Shown: positions 18,114-27,270, counted from the stretch's first letter. The stretch: DNA of 64,000 bases from an uncultured Lachnospiraceae bacterium (GCA_910584205.1 CAJUAA010000015.1:15286-79285); one strand, 5' to 3'. Numbers and translations: made by a program. Notes: generated from the sequence alone by a model not told the origin.

Positions 18114-20033
18114 ATGGCATACAACACCTACGATGCGGACAGTATCGCGGTCCTGGAAGGACTGGAAGCGGTGCGCAAGAGGCCCGGCATGTACATCGGC
18201 AGCGTATCCACAAAGGGCCTGAACCACCTGATCTATGAGATCGTGGACAATTCAGTAGATGAGCATCTGGCAGGGTTTTGCAGCCGGATTGAGGTATATC
18301 TGGAAAAGGACGGTTCCTGTACCGTCAGTGACAACGGGCGCGGGATTCCGGTAGGGATGCACGCCAAAGGCATGTCCGCGGAGCGGCTGGTCTTTACGAC
18401 CCTGCATGCGGGCGGAAAATTTGATGATTCTGTATATAAGACCAGCGGAGGACTTCACGGAGTGGGTTCTTCGGTGGTCAATGCGCTGTCCGTATATCTG
18501 GACATCGAGGTATCCCGGGACGGGTACATCCACCACGATCACTATGAGCGGGGAAATCCTACGGTAGAACTGGTCAAAGGGCTTCTGCCCACCATGGGCC
18601 GGACGAAGCAGACCGGCACGAAGATCAATTTTCTGCCGGACCCGGAGATCTTCGAGAAGACCCGCTTTAAGGCGGAGGAGGTCAAAAGCCGGCTGCACGA
18701 GACGGCCTATCTCAATCCGGAGCTGACCATTCTTTTCGAGGACCGGCGCGGGGCGCAGACGGAACGGATCGAATTCCATGAGCCGGACGGGCTGGTGGGT
18801 TTTGTGAAGGATCTGAACGGCTCCCAGGAGACGATCCACGACGTGGTATATTTTAAAGGGGAAAATGAAGGTATCACCGTAGAGTGCGCGTTTCAGTACA
18901 TCAACGAATTTCATGAAAATGTCCTGGGCTTCTGCAACAACATCTACAACACCGAGGGCGGGACGCATATCACCGGATTCAAGACCGTGTTCACATCGGT
19001 CATCAACAGTTATGCAAGAGAGCTGGGCATTCTGAAGGAAAAGGATACGAATTTTACCGGAGCGGATGTGCGGAACGGCATGACCGCAGTCATCTCCATC
19101 AAGCACCCGGATCCCCGGTTCGAGGGGCAGACCAAGACGAAGCTGGACAATCAGGATGCCTCCAAAGCGGCCTCCAAAGTGACCGGAGACGAGATCCAGC
19201 GGTATTTCGACCGGAATCTGGAGACCTTAAAAGCGGTGATCGGCTGTGCGGAGAAGGCGGCGAAGATCCGGAGGACCGAGGAAAAAGCCAAAACCAATCT
19301 TCTGACAAAACAGAAATTTTCTTTTGATTCCAACGGGAAGCTTGCCAACTGCGAGAGCCGGGACGCCTCCAGATGCGAGATATTCATCGTGGAGGGCGAT
19401 TCTGCGGGCGGCTCTGCCAAGACCGCGCGCAACCGGGCGTATCAGGCGATCCTGCCGATCCGCGGCAAGATCCTGAATGTGGAGAAGGCCAGCATCGACA
19501 AGGTACTGGCCAATGCGGAGATCAAGACCATGATCAACGCGTTCGGATGCGGTTTTTCCGAAGGATACGGCAACGATTTTGACATCACAAAGCTTCGGTA
19601 CGACAAGATCATCATCATGGCGGATGCGGACGTGGACGGCGCCCATATCAGTACGCTGCTTCTGACCCTGTTCTACCGGTTCATGCCGGAGCTGATCTAC
19701 GAGGGCCATGTGTATATCGCCATGCCGCCTCTCTATAAGGCCATGCCCTCCCGGGGGAAGGAAGAGTACCTGTATGACGACAAGGCGCTGGAACGGTACC
19801 GGAAGAAGCATACCGGGTCCTTTACGCTGCAGCGGTACAAGGGCCTGGGAGAGATGGACGCGGAGCAGCTCTGGGAGACGACCATGGATCCGGAAAACAG
19901 GAGGCTGAAGCAGGTGGAGATCGAGGATGCCAGACTGGCCTCGTCCGTGACCGAGATGCTCATGGGAACCGAGGTGCCTCCCAGACGCAGGTTTATCTAT
20001 GAAAACGCAGTGGACGCGGAGCTGGATATTTAA
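18114..20033 (+). CDS. parE: Type IIA DNA topoisomerase subunit B (ParE/GyrB family)
   Basis: The 639-residue ATPase subunit has a GHKL ATPase domain (EIVDNSVDEHLAG, DNGRGIPVGMH, KTSGGLHGVGSSVVNALS), a transducer domain and a TOPRIM domain (FIVEGDSAGGSAK, IMADADVDGAH). The C-terminal QRYKGLGEMDAEQLWETTMDP is the family signature. The ATG at 18114 follows AAAAGGAG. It is paired with a subunit A lacking the gyrase box, so topoisomerase IV-like decatenation is the better guess, although such second copies are often annotated as gyrase in Clostridia. Confidence 0.9.
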   Translation: MAYNTYDADSIAVLEGLEAVRKRPGMYIGSVSTKGLNHLIYEIVDNSVDEHLAGFCSRIEVYLEKDGSCTVSDNGRGIPVGMHAKGMSAERLVFTTLHAGGKFDDSVYKTSGGLHGVGSSVVNALSVYLDIEVSRDGYIHHDHYERGNPTVELVKGLLPTMGRTKQTGTKINFLPDPEIFEKTRFKAEEVKSRLHETAYLNPELTILFEDRRGAQTERIEFHEPDGLVGFVKDLNGSQETIHDVVYFKGENEGITVECAFQYINEFHENVLGFCNNIYNTEGGTHITGFKTVFTSVINSYARELGILKEKDTNFTGADVRNGMTAVISIKHPDPRFEGQTKTKLDNQDASKAASKVTGDEIQRYFDRNLETLKAVIGCAEKAAKIRRTEEKAKTNLLTKQKFSFDSNGKLANCESRDASRCEIFIVEGDSAGGSAKTARNRAYQAILPIRGKILNVEKASIDKVLANAEIKTMINAFGCGFSEGYGNDFDITKLRYDKIIIMADADVDGAHISTLLLTLFYRFMPELIYEGHVYIAMPPLYKAMPSRGKEEYLYDDKALERYRKKHTGSFTLQRYKGLGEMDAEQLWETTMDPENRRLKQVEIEDARLASSVTEMLMGTEVPPRRRFIYENAVDAELDI

Positions 20034-20065
20034 CCATATCTTGATACAGTGATACAGGAGAATAT

Positions 20066-22306
20066 ATGAGCGAAGAAATTATCATAAAGACAGAATATTC
20101 GGATGTCATGCAGAAGTCGTATATTGATTATGCCATGAGCGTCATTGTAGCCCGCGCGCTTCCGGATGTGAGAGACGGGCTGAAGCCGGTACAGAGACGG
20201 ACTCTGTACGACATGCATGAGCTGGGAATCCGGAGCGACCGGCCGTATCGGAAATGCGCCCGTATCGTGGGGGACACCATGGGTAAATACCATCCTCACG
20301 GGGACAGTTCCATTTATGAGGCGCTGGTGGTCATGAGCCAGGAGTTCAAGAAAGGGCTGCCGCTGGTGGACGGCCATGGGAATTTTGGTTCCATCGAGGG
20401 AGACGGGGCGGCTGCCATGCGTTATACGGAGGCCAGGCTTCAGAAGGTCAGCGAAGAAGCGCTGCTGGCGGATCTGGATAAGGACATTGTGGATTTTGTG
20501 CCGAATTTCGACGAGACGGAGAAGGAACCGGGGGTCCTGCCCGCCAGAATCCCGCATCTTCTGATCAACGGGGCGGAGGGAATCGCGGTGGGCATGTCCA
20601 CCAGTATTCCGCCTCACAATCTGGGGGAAACCATTGACGCCATGAAGGCGTATATGAAAAATCCGAAGCTGACGGTGGAGGAACTTTTGAAGATCATGCC
20701 GGGGCCCGATTTCCCCACCGGCGGCATTGTGGTCAACAAGGATGAACTGACGGAAATCTACCGGACCGGCAGCGGAAAAATCAGGATCCGCGGCAAAGTG
20801 GAGGTGGAGAAGATCAAGGGAGGCAGGGAGCAGCTGGTCATCACGGAGATCCCCTATACCATGATCGGAGCCAACATCGGTAAGTTTTTGAATGACATCG
20901 GATCGCTGGTGGAGAATAAGAAGACGACGGACATCGTGGACATCACGAACCAGTCGTCCAAGGAGGGTATCCGGATCGTGCTGGAGCTCCGGAAAGGGAC
21001 GGATACGGAGCAGCTCACCAACATGCTCTATAAAAAGACCCGTCTGGAGGATACCTTCGGCGTCAATATGCTGGCGGTGGCGGACGGCAGGCCGGAGACG
21101 CTGGGGCTCATCCAGATCTTCGACCACGTGATCGATTTTCAGTTTGAACTGAATACAAGAAAGTATAAGACCCTTCTGAACAAAGAGCTGGACAAAAAGG
21201 AGATTCAGGAGGGGCTGATCAAGGCGTGCGACGTGATCGACCTGATCATTGAGATTCTGAGGGGCAGCCGTGACCTGAAGATGGCAAAGGCGTGCCTTAT
21301 GAGCGGGCAGACGGAGGGCATCCGGTTTCAATCGGAAAAATCGAAGAAACAGGCGGCGAAGCTGAATTTTACGGAACGCCAGGCCACCGCGATTCTGGAG
21401 ATGCGGCTCTATCGTCTGATCGGCCTGGAGATCCAGGCGCTGATGAAAGAGCACGACGCCACCATGAAAAACATCGCCCGGTATTCGGAGATTCTGAACA
21501 ATTACGACGAGATGGCGAAGGTCATCATGAAAGAGCTGGACCGGTTTAAAAAGGCATATGCGGCGCCCAGGAAGACCGTCATTGAGAACGGTAAGGAGGC
21601 AGTCTTTGTGGAGAAGAAGGCGGAGGAGATGCCGGTGGTGTTCCTCATGGACCGTTTTGGATACTGCAGAACCATCGACGTGCCCACGTATGAGCGGAAC
21701 CGGGAAGCGGCGGACAGCGAGAGCCGCCATGTGATCCCCTGTAAAAATACGGACCGCATCTGCATCTTTACGGACAGCGGGAAGATGCATACGGTGAAGG
21801 TGCTGGACCTGCCCTTTGGAAAATTCCGGGACAAGGCGTTTCCCATCGACAATTACAGCAACTTTGACAGCAGCCAGGAGCAGATGGTCTGCGTGGCCAG
21901 CATGGAAAGGCTGCTGGAGGGAGAACTGCTCTTTGTGACGAAACAGGGAATGAGCAAGGCGGTATGCGGCCAGGAATATGACGTGCGGACCAGAACCAGC
22001 GCGGCCACGAAGCTGAACGAGGGAGACACGGTGCTGCTGGCAGCGTTTCTGGGTGAAAACATGCAGCTGGCCCTCCAGTCGGAAGAAGGGTATTTCCTCC
22101 GGTTCAGCGCGGACGAAATACCGGAGAAAAAGAAGGCGGCCGTGGGCGTGCGCGCCATGAAGCTTTCGGATACAGACTGCCTGACGGGCGCCTGGCTGTT
22201 TGCAAAGGGAACGGAGCAAATCATTACTTATAAAGAAAAAGAGGTTGCGCTTCAGAAGCTGAAACCGGCGGGACGTGACCAGAAAGGGACGAAGATCCGG
22301 GTGTAG
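20066..22306 (+). CDS. parC: Type IIA DNA topoisomerase subunit A (ParC/GyrA family)
   Basis: The 746-residue DNA-breakage subunit begins with a winged-helix CAP domain holding the catalytic Tyr in AAMRYTEARLQK (about residue 120) and the quinolone-region GDSSIYEALVVMSQ. A tower and coiled-coil region follow, then a C-terminal beta-pinwheel. No QRRGGKG-type GyrA box is visible in the pinwheel, which argues against negative supercoiling and for a ParC-like role. It starts 32 bp after parE with CAGGAG upstream. Confidence 0.9.
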   Translation: MSEEIIIKTEYSDVMQKSYIDYAMSVIVARALPDVRDGLKPVQRRTLYDMHELGIRSDRPYRKCARIVGDTMGKYHPHGDSSIYEALVVMSQEFKKGLPLVDGHGNFGSIEGDGAAAMRYTEARLQKVSEEALLADLDKDIVDFVPNFDETEKEPGVLPARIPHLLINGAEGIAVGMSTSIPPHNLGETIDAMKAYMKNPKLTVEELLKIMPGPDFPTGGIVVNKDELTEIYRTGSGKIRIRGKVEVEKIKGGREQLVITEIPYTMIGANIGKFLNDIGSLVENKKTTDIVDITNQSSKEGIRIVLELRKGTDTEQLTNMLYKKTRLEDTFGVNMLAVADGRPETLGLIQIFDHVIDFQFELNTRKYKTLLNKELDKKEIQEGLIKACDVIDLIIEILRGSRDLKMAKACLMSGQTEGIRFQSEKSKKQAAKLNFTERQATAILEMRLYRLIGLEIQALMKEHDATMKNIARYSEILNNYDEMAKVIMKELDRFKKAYAAPRKTVIENGKEAVFVEKKAEEMPVVFLMDRFGYCRTIDVPTYERNREAADSESRHVIPCKNTDRICIFTDSGKMHTVKVLDLPFGKFRDKAFPIDNYSNFDSSQEQMVCVASMERLLEGELLFVTKQGMSKAVCGQEYDVRTRTSAATKLNEGDTVLLAAFLGENMQLALQSEEGYFLRFSADEIPEKKKAAVGVRAMKLSDTDCLTGAWLFAKGTEQIITYKEKEVALQKLKPAGRDQKGTKIRV

Positions 22307-22379
22307 CGTTCCGCGTGGTTTCGGGAATTGAAATCCGGCGGGAGCCGGCGTACGGATCAGGAGTCAGGAGATACAACAG

Positions 22380-23030
22380 ATGAAATTTCAATATGCAGTT
22401 TTTGATATGGATGGGACGCTGATCGATTCGATTCCCTGGTGGGACCGTCTGGTGCCGGATTTTTTGAATACCTTCGGCATCAGGGCGACAGCGGAGCTGA
22501 ACCAGGAGATGGCGGCCATGTCCATGCAGGAGTCCGGAATCTGGCTGAAGGAAAAATTTTCGCTTGCGGAGCCGGCGGAGGAGATCGTACAGGAGCTCTG
22601 TACGAGAATCGGAAAACACTATGCGGAGGACATTCCGCTGAAGCCGGGCGTGAAGGAATGGCTTTCGTACCTGAAGGAGCAGGGCGTCCGCATGTGCGTG
22701 GCGACCGCGTCCTCGGCGGAGCTTGGAAGGCCGGCGCTTGTGCGGAACGGAATCCTGCCGTATTTTGACTTTATGGTGGACTGCGGGATGGTGGGCGTCG
22801 GGAAGACCAGCCCGGCGGTCTACGAGCTGGCGGTGGAGAAGTTCGGGGCCTCCATGTCGGAGTGCGTGGTGGTGGAGGACGCGGCTTTTGCGCTGAAGAC
22901 GGCAAAGAACGCGGGCTTCCTGACCATCGGCGTATATGAAAGCTCCGAGCCGGATCAGGACAGCGTCCGAAGATACAGCGACTGGTATGTAAAGGATCAT
23001 TTTCATGCTTTGATGAAAGAACGTCTGTAG
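22380..23030 (+). CDS. HAD-superfamily hydrolase (beta-phosphoglucomutase-like phosphatase)
   Basis: The 216-residue HAD subfamily IA protein has the motif I nucleophile in FDMDGTLIDSI, motif II Thr/Ser in VATASS, motif III Lys at KTSPAVYELA and motif IV VVVEDAAFALKTAKNAG. The cap domain lies between motifs I and II. The substrate cannot be inferred; small phosphorylated metabolites such as sugar phosphates are usual. CAGGAG precedes the ATG. A terminator hairpin begins inside its last codons. Confidence 0.88.
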   Translation: MKFQYAVFDMDGTLIDSIPWWDRLVPDFLNTFGIRATAELNQEMAAMSMQESGIWLKEKFSLAEPAEEIVQELCTRIGKHYAEDIPLKPGVKEWLSYLKEQGVRMCVATASSAELGRPALVRNGILPYFDFMVDCGMVGVGKTSPAVYELAVEKFGASMSECVVVEDAAFALKTAKNAGFLTIGVYESSEPDQDSVRRYSDWYVKDHFHALMKERL

Positions 23031-23047
23031 CAATACAGGCGTTTTTT
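23021..23047 (+). terminator. Rho-independent terminator overlapping the HAD gene stop
   Basis: ACGTCTGTA (23021-23029) pairs with TACAGGCGT (23034-23042) around a GCAA tetraloop, followed by TTTTTT. Confidence 0.85.
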
Positions 23048-23096
23048 GTTATTGCCGGTGCAGAGGATAAATTTTTAAAAAGAATTCGGAAACAGA

Positions 23097-23123
23097 TGAA
23101 ACTTTTTGCCCTGCCGGCAGGTC
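23097..23123 (+). promoter_or_regulatory. Candidate ECF (SigV-type) autoregulatory promoter
   Basis: TGAAAC (23097-23102) followed by a T-run and, 17 bp on, GGTC (23120-23123) resembles the TGAAAC-N16/17-CGTC promoters of Bacillus ECF sigma factors. It lies 37 bp upstream of the sigma gene. The -10 part deviates at one position. Confidence 0.45.
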
Positions 23124-23159
23124 TAACAGTCAGAAAGGATGAGAGAGGAGGAGATCAGA

Positions 23160-23666
23160 ATGAAAGGTGCCGAGAAGGAGGCGCTGGTCCATGAATGTCT
23201 GGTGGCGAATTATGAGAAATATTACCGGATTGCGTACAGCTATGTCTTTCAGGAGCAGGATGCCATGGACATCGTACAGGAAGGAGCCTACAGGGCGATC
23301 CTGAAGAGTGATTCTCTGAAAAATCCGGCGTATGTAGATACGTGGATCTGCAGGATCATGATGAATGAAGCGGTCCGCTTTCTGGAAAAATACAGAGGAC
23401 GCACCGCGCCCATGGAGGAAGTGCCGGAGGAAGGAAGAGAGGACGGAATCGAGGATCTGGATCTTCAGCAGGCTCTTTTGAAGCTGAACGAGGAGGAGCG
23501 CAGGATCGTGGTGCTGCGGTATTTTGAGGAAGAGAAGCTGGAAACCATCGCGGCGGCCATGGGACTGAAAGTGAATACGGTCAAAAGCCGCCTGTACCGC
23601 GCGGTAGAGAAGCTGAAAACATATATGGAGCCTCAGGAAAGCAAAAGGGCCGAAGCAGGACTTTGA
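23160..23666 (+). CDS. sigV: ECF sigma factor, SigV-like
   Basis: The 168-residue sigma factor has region 2 (about residues 15-80; SYVFQEQDAMDIVQEGAYRAI) and region 4 (about 105-155; LEEERRIVVLRYFEE-type helix, then AAAMGLKVNTVKSRLYRAVEKL). The ATG at 23160 has GAGGAG spaced correctly, whereas the upstream ATG at 23139 has only a very close AAAGG. The adjoining RsiV-type anti-sigma identifies it as a SigV-like regulator that directs cell-wall modification under lysozyme stress in Bacillus, Enterococcus and Clostridioides. Confidence 0.87.
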   Translation: MKGAEKEALVHECLVANYEKYYRIAYSYVFQEQDAMDIVQEGAYRAILKSDSLKNPAYVDTWICRIMMNEAVRFLEKYRGRTAPMEEVPEEGREDGIEDLDLQQALLKLNEEERRIVVLRYFEEEKLETIAAAMGLKVNTVKSRLYRAVEKLKTYMEPQESKRAEAGL

Positions 23667-23685
23667 CGGAGAGGAGAGATCACGT

Positions 23686-24552
23686 ATGGAAAGATGGAAA
23701 GAGGAATATGATAACATTACCGTACCGAAACAGGTAAAAGAAAAGATGGAGGAGGCAGTTATGAGGGCAAGAGAAAGCAAGAAGAGGGCAAAGAGGAACC
23801 GGTTGATCCGTTACATGGGAAGCGCGGCGGCAGTGTTCGCCATCCTGCTGATCCTTCCCAACACCAGCCGGACGGCGGCTGCGGCCATGCAGCAGATCCC
23901 GGTGCTTGGGGAATTTTTCAAGGTGGTAACGATTCGGGAGTATCAGGTGGACGAGGACCGTTATCAGGCGGACGTAAAAGTGCCGGAGGTGGTGCCGGAG
24001 ACCGGGGACGGCGTATCGGAGGAGACTGCGCAGCAGGCGAAGGAGACGGCGGACGCCATCAATTTCGATATCCAGAAGGTGACCGACGAGCTGATCGAGG
24101 AATTTAAGAGCACTATGGAAGAGTTTGAAGACGGCTATGGAGATATCATGGTGGACAGCCAGGTGCTGACGGATGATGAGAAATGGTTTTCTCTGGATCT
24201 GGTGCTCTATCAGGGAGCCGGCAGCGGTTATGAGCGCCACCGTCATTATACCGTCGACAAGACTACCGGGAAACGGGCGGAGCTTTCCGAATTCTTCGGG
24301 GAAGATTACGTGAAGACGGTCAGCGACGAAGTCAAGGCACAGATGCGGAGCCGGATGGCGGAGGATGAAAATGTAATCTACTGGATCGATTATGAGGATG
24401 TTCCGGAATGGAATTTTGAATCCATCGCGGAGGATCAGGATTTTTATGTAAACCGGGATGGAGACGTGGTGATCTGCTTTGACGAATACGAGGTGGCTCC
24501 CGGCTATATGGGCTGCGTGGAATTTGTCATGGAACGTACCGTGGAAGAATAA
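23686..24552 (+). CDS. rsiV: RsiV-like anti-sigma factor (DUF3298)
   Basis: The 288-residue protein has a cytoplasmic, basic N-terminal sigma-binding region (1-45), one membrane helix (about 46-62; GSAAAVFAILLILP), then an Ala-rich stretch suited to signal-peptidase cleavage. The extracellular DUF3298/RsiV domain is about residues 155-285 (WFSLDLVLYQGAGSGYERHRHYTVDKTTG). In characterised RsiV proteins this domain binds lysozyme directly, which triggers proteolysis and sigma release. It starts 19 bp after sigV with GGAGAGG. Lysozyme binding here is inferred from family. Confidence 0.88.
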   Translation: MERWKEEYDNITVPKQVKEKMEEAVMRARESKKRAKRNRLIRYMGSAAAVFAILLILPNTSRTAAAAMQQIPVLGEFFKVVTIREYQVDEDRYQADVKVPEVVPETGDGVSEETAQQAKETADAINFDIQKVTDELIEEFKSTMEEFEDGYGDIMVDSQVLTDDEKWFSLDLVLYQGAGSGYERHRHYTVDKTTGKRAELSEFFGEDYVKTVSDEVKAQMRSRMAEDENVIYWIDYEDVPEWNFESIAEDQDFYVNRDGDVVICFDEYEVAPGYMGCVEFVMERTVEE

Positions 24553-24570
24553 CCGTCCCTTGACGGAAAA

Positions 24571-24603
24571 ACCGGCGAAGGCGTACTGCTTCGCCGGTTT
24601 TTT
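24571..24603 (+). terminator. Rho-independent terminator after rsiV
   Basis: A perfect 10-bp stem, ACCGGCGAAG (24571-24580) with CTTCGCCGGT (24589-24598), has an 8-nt loop and is followed by a T-run. Confidence 0.95.
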
Positions 24604-24610
24604 CCGCCTT

Positions 24611-24638
24611 TTAAGAAACTTTTAAGAAGAATTAAGAA
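24611..24638 (+). promoter_or_regulatory. Three helically phased TTAAGAA repeats upstream of a sigma-factor operon
   Basis: TTAAGAA occurs at 24611, 24622 and 24632, i.e. 11 and 10 bp apart on the same strand. This is the geometry of tandem sites for OmpR/PhoB-family regulators. A weak -10 (TAAAAT, 24660-24665) follows and there is no good -35. The sigma gene starts at 24719. Confidence 0.45.
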
Positions 24639-24718
24639 GATTTTCTCGGGAGGTTGTAGTAAAATAGAGAAAAACTGCGTTTCTATGTATGTAGATGCAT
24701 TTACCAGGAGGATAAAAT

Positions 24719-25270
24719 ATGTTTCTGTTTCTGGCGCTTTTGGACAGTCCGGAGGAACAGGAAAAGTTTACGGAGCTCTATCACCTCTATCGGCATTTTA
24801 TGTGGTATGTGGCGAATCAGAAGCTGCAGGATGAACATCTTGCGGAAGATGCGGTTCAGGAGGCTTTTCTGGCATTGACGGGACATCTGGATCAGGTGGA
24901 AGACACGCACAGCCCGAGGACGAAGAAATTTCTTGCGACGATTGTCAGGAGTAAGGCGGTGGATATTCTGCGAAAGGCAAAGCCGGAGGAAGAGCTGGAT
25001 GAGCACGTGCTGCCGGAAAAAGGCCATGGGGATATTCTGGAGCAGTATCTGACAAAGGAGAATTACAATCGTCTGGTGTCCTGTATTCTGGAACTTGAGG
25101 ACTGCTATCGTGTGGTATTTGAATACAAGTATGTCTATCAGATGGGGGATGCTGAGATTGGGGATATTCTCGGGATTTCTGCAAAGAATGTGAACGTGCG
25201 CTACTTTCGGGCAAGAAAGAAGCTGCAGAAGATGATTCAGGAGGAGGGCGAGCGGTTTGGAAAGGCATGA
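24719..25270 (+). CDS. ECF-type RNA polymerase sigma factor
   Basis: The 183-residue protein has region 2 (about 20-95; HFMWYVANQ then LAEDAVQEAFLALTGHL, and KFLATIVRSKAVDILRK) and region 4 (about 120-172; CYRVVFEYKYVYQMGDAEIGDIL, then SAKNVNVRYFRARKKL). GGAGG precedes the ATG. The next gene overlaps it by 14 nt and encodes a one-helix membrane protein, the usual sigma/anti-sigma arrangement. The signal it answers is unknown. Confidence 0.85.
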   Translation: MFLFLALLDSPEEQEKFTELYHLYRHFMWYVANQKLQDEHLAEDAVQEAFLALTGHLDQVEDTHSPRTKKFLATIVRSKAVDILRKAKPEEELDEHVLPEKGHGDILEQYLTKENYNRLVSCILELEDCYRVVFEYKYVYQMGDAEIGDILGISAKNVNVRYFRARKKLQKMIQEEGERFGKA

Positions 25271-26153
25271 GACTTTTTCTGAAGGAGAAAAACTTCTGGC
25301 CGGGATTCTGGACGAGTGCCTGGACGAAGATCTGAGTTTTGTTCCGCCGGAGAGAGAGATCGCCAGAACACACCGTTTTTCGGAGTCGTTTGAGCGGGCG
25401 ATGGAAGAGCTGCTGGAAACGGGACAGGACATGGAGCGGGAACAGAAGATCCGGAGGCATTTTTCGCCCCGGTATGGCCAGTGGGCGGCGTGTATCCTTG
25501 TATTTTGCGTGTGCGGATGGCTGTTCTATCAGGTGGGCAGTTCCATCGTCGGTTCGGGAGCGGACAAATCGGCGGAGCTGGAGTCTGCCGCGGAGGATAC
25601 CATGGAGGAGCCGGCCGAGGCGGAAGAGGAGGCTTCAGCTCCGGCGGATGTGAACGACGCCGCGGGAAGCGCGGACGCGGGAGCGCCGTCAGGAGGCGCC
25701 GGCGCGGAAGAGCCGTCGGAATCCGGAGGACAGGACGGATGGCCCTACTGCGGAATGACGATCTATCCGTCCGGCAGGCAGGAGGTGCCCGAGCGGCTTT
25801 CGAATGTGACTACGCTGGTGAACTGCCCGGTACTGGACGAAGAGAATCCGGTTCTGTTTCTGACGATCGGCAATACCGGAGAAGAGGATATTGTATATCG
25901 GAACCAGTATGAGCTGGAGGTGCAGTTCGACGGGGTCTGGTACCGCATACCGTGGGAATCCGGCGAAGAGGAGCAGTGGCTGACGCTGGAAGCGGGAATG
26001 GCTGTGGACGAGGAAATCGACCTGTCCGGGTATCCCATCGACTATGACGCGGGCCAGTACCGGTTGATCACCCATGTGGAACAGGAGCTGGTCAGCGCGG
26101 AATTTACCTTCGGGGAAGCATTTACGGAAAAGATGGAACAGCTGGAGGAATGA
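25257..26153 (+). CDS. Single-pass membrane protein, probable anti-sigma factor with Ig-like outer domain
   Basis: The 298-residue protein has a ~75-residue acidic cytoplasmic N-terminus rich in Glu and Arg and one membrane helix (about 78-97; WAACILVFCVCGWLFYQVG). A long Ala/Glu/Gly/Ser-rich linker (about 105-160) leads to an extracellular beta domain (about 190-285) resembling the bacterial Ig-like domains of putative surface sensors. The 14-nt overlap with the sigma gene argues that the N-terminus sequesters that sigma. Anti-sigma function is inferred from gene order and topology; no ZAS zinc motif is present. Confidence 0.65.
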   Translation: MERHETFSEGEKLLAGILDECLDEDLSFVPPEREIARTHRFSESFERAMEELLETGQDMEREQKIRRHFSPRYGQWAACILVFCVCGWLFYQVGSSIVGSGADKSAELESAAEDTMEEPAEAEEEASAPADVNDAAGSADAGAPSGGAGAEEPSESGGQDGWPYCGMTIYPSGRQEVPERLSNVTTLVNCPVLDEENPVLFLTIGNTGEEDIVYRNQYELEVQFDGVWYRIPWESGEEEQWLTLEAGMAVDEEIDLSGYPIDYDAGQYRLITHVEQELVSAEFTFGEAFTEKMEQLEE

Positions 26154-26178
26154 CGACTTCAGGGAACAGGAGGGAAGG

Positions 26179-27183
26179 ATGAGAAAGAAGTATCAGATTG
26201 TATTGCTGGCAGTTGTATTTCTGCTGACGACGGCAGCGGCCGGATGCGGGAGCGGGAGCAAAAACAGTATGAGCGGGATGGGCGGAGAGTCTTATGAATC
26301 GGCGGCCGCGGATGCGGCGGCTCCAGCGGAAGCTCCGGCGGAGGTGGAGGAAGCGTCCGATGATTATGAGATGGATGCAGGCGCCGGAGCGGTCACGTCG
26401 GAGAGCGGGATCGATCCGGTGATGGAGAACGGGCGCAAGCTGATCAAGAATGTGCGTCTGGAGATGCAGACAAGAGAATACGATCAGGTCATAGAAGGAC
26501 TGACGAAAAAGGTACAGGAGATCGGCGGCTATGTGGAAAATTCCTCCGTGTGGGGCAGCAGCATCTATCAGAACAGCACCCGCAATTCGGAATATACCGT
26601 GCGGATTCCGTCCGACCGCCTGAACGAATTTGTGGATGTGGTCAGCGGGCTTGGCAACGTGACCTATAAAAATGAATACGTGGAAGACGTCACGCTCCAG
26701 TATGTGGATGTGGAGAGCCACAAGAAAGCGCTGGAGATGCAGCAGGACCGGCTGCTGGAGCTTCTGGAGCAGGCAGAGAACCTGGAGGACCTTCTGACCA
26801 TCGAAAGCAGGCTTTCCGAGGTGCGCTATGAACTGGAGAACTACGAAAGCCAGAAGCGGATTCTGGATAATCAGATTGACTACAGCACGGTGTCCATCAG
26901 CATCGTAGAGGTGGAACGGCTTACGGAGACCAGACAGCTGTCCTTCTTTGAGGAGATCGCGGAACAGTTTGGCGACAGCCTGTACCGGGTGGGCAGAGGA
27001 ACCCGCGGGTTCATCATTGGTTTTGTCGGCTCCCTGCCGATCCTGGCCGTGTGGGCCTTGGTGATCGCTGCCTTTGTCGTGGTGATCCGCAGAATCTTTT
27101 ACAGGGAGAAAAAGGAGGATCGGGGTTTTTGGAGGAAAAAGACACCGGAAGAAAAGCCGGAAGATCCGGCTGACAGACCGTAG
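26179..27183 (+). CDS. DUF4349 membrane-anchored lipoprotein
   Basis: The 334-residue protein has a lipoprotein signal peptide ending AAAGC (Cys about residue 23) and a low-complexity Ala/Glu linker. The DUF4349 domain (about 95-300) contains a long coiled coil (EMQQDRLLELLEQAENLE and following). A C-terminal membrane helix (about 277-305; GFIIGFVGSLPILAVWALV) ends in a basic, charged tail. ATG 26179 follows CAGGAGGG. It lies 25 bp after the anti-sigma gene, so it is probably part of the same envelope-stress operon. Molecular function is unknown. Confidence 0.85.
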   Translation: MRKKYQIVLLAVVFLLTTAAAGCGSGSKNSMSGMGGESYESAAADAAAPAEAPAEVEEASDDYEMDAGAGAVTSESGIDPVMENGRKLIKNVRLEMQTREYDQVIEGLTKKVQEIGGYVENSSVWGSSIYQNSTRNSEYTVRIPSDRLNEFVDVVSGLGNVTYKNEYVEDVTLQYVDVESHKKALEMQQDRLLELLEQAENLEDLLTIESRLSEVRYELENYESQKRILDNQIDYSTVSISIVEVERLTETRQLSFFEEIAEQFGDSLYRVGRGTRGFIIGFVGSLPILAVWALVIAAFVVVIRRIFYREKKEDRGFWRKKTPEEKPEDPADRP

Positions 27184-27193
27184 GATTTCAGGG

Positions 27194-27238
27194 AAAAAGG
27201 ACATCTCCGGGCGCACTGCCTGGAGATGTCCCTTTTTT
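27194..27238 (+). terminator. Rho-independent terminator after the DUF4349 gene
   Basis: GGACATCTCC with GGC (27199-27211) pairs with GCC, GGAGATGTCC (27218-27231), leaving a short loop and flanking A and T tracts. It ends the second sigma-factor operon. Confidence 0.9.
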
Positions 27239-27241
27239 CCA

Positions 27242-27270
27242 TTGCCAAAAACGGGAAGAGATGCTATAAT
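27242..27270 (+). promoter_or_regulatory. Sigma-70 promoter for the GH13-like gene
   Basis: TTGCCA (27242-27247), a 17-bp spacer and a perfect TATAAT (27265-27270) lie 49 bp before the start codon. Confidence 0.75.

Noticed and set aside
20030..22219. A 729-codon minus-strand open frame
   Set aside because: It is antisense to parC and follows its codon pattern; no motif supports it.
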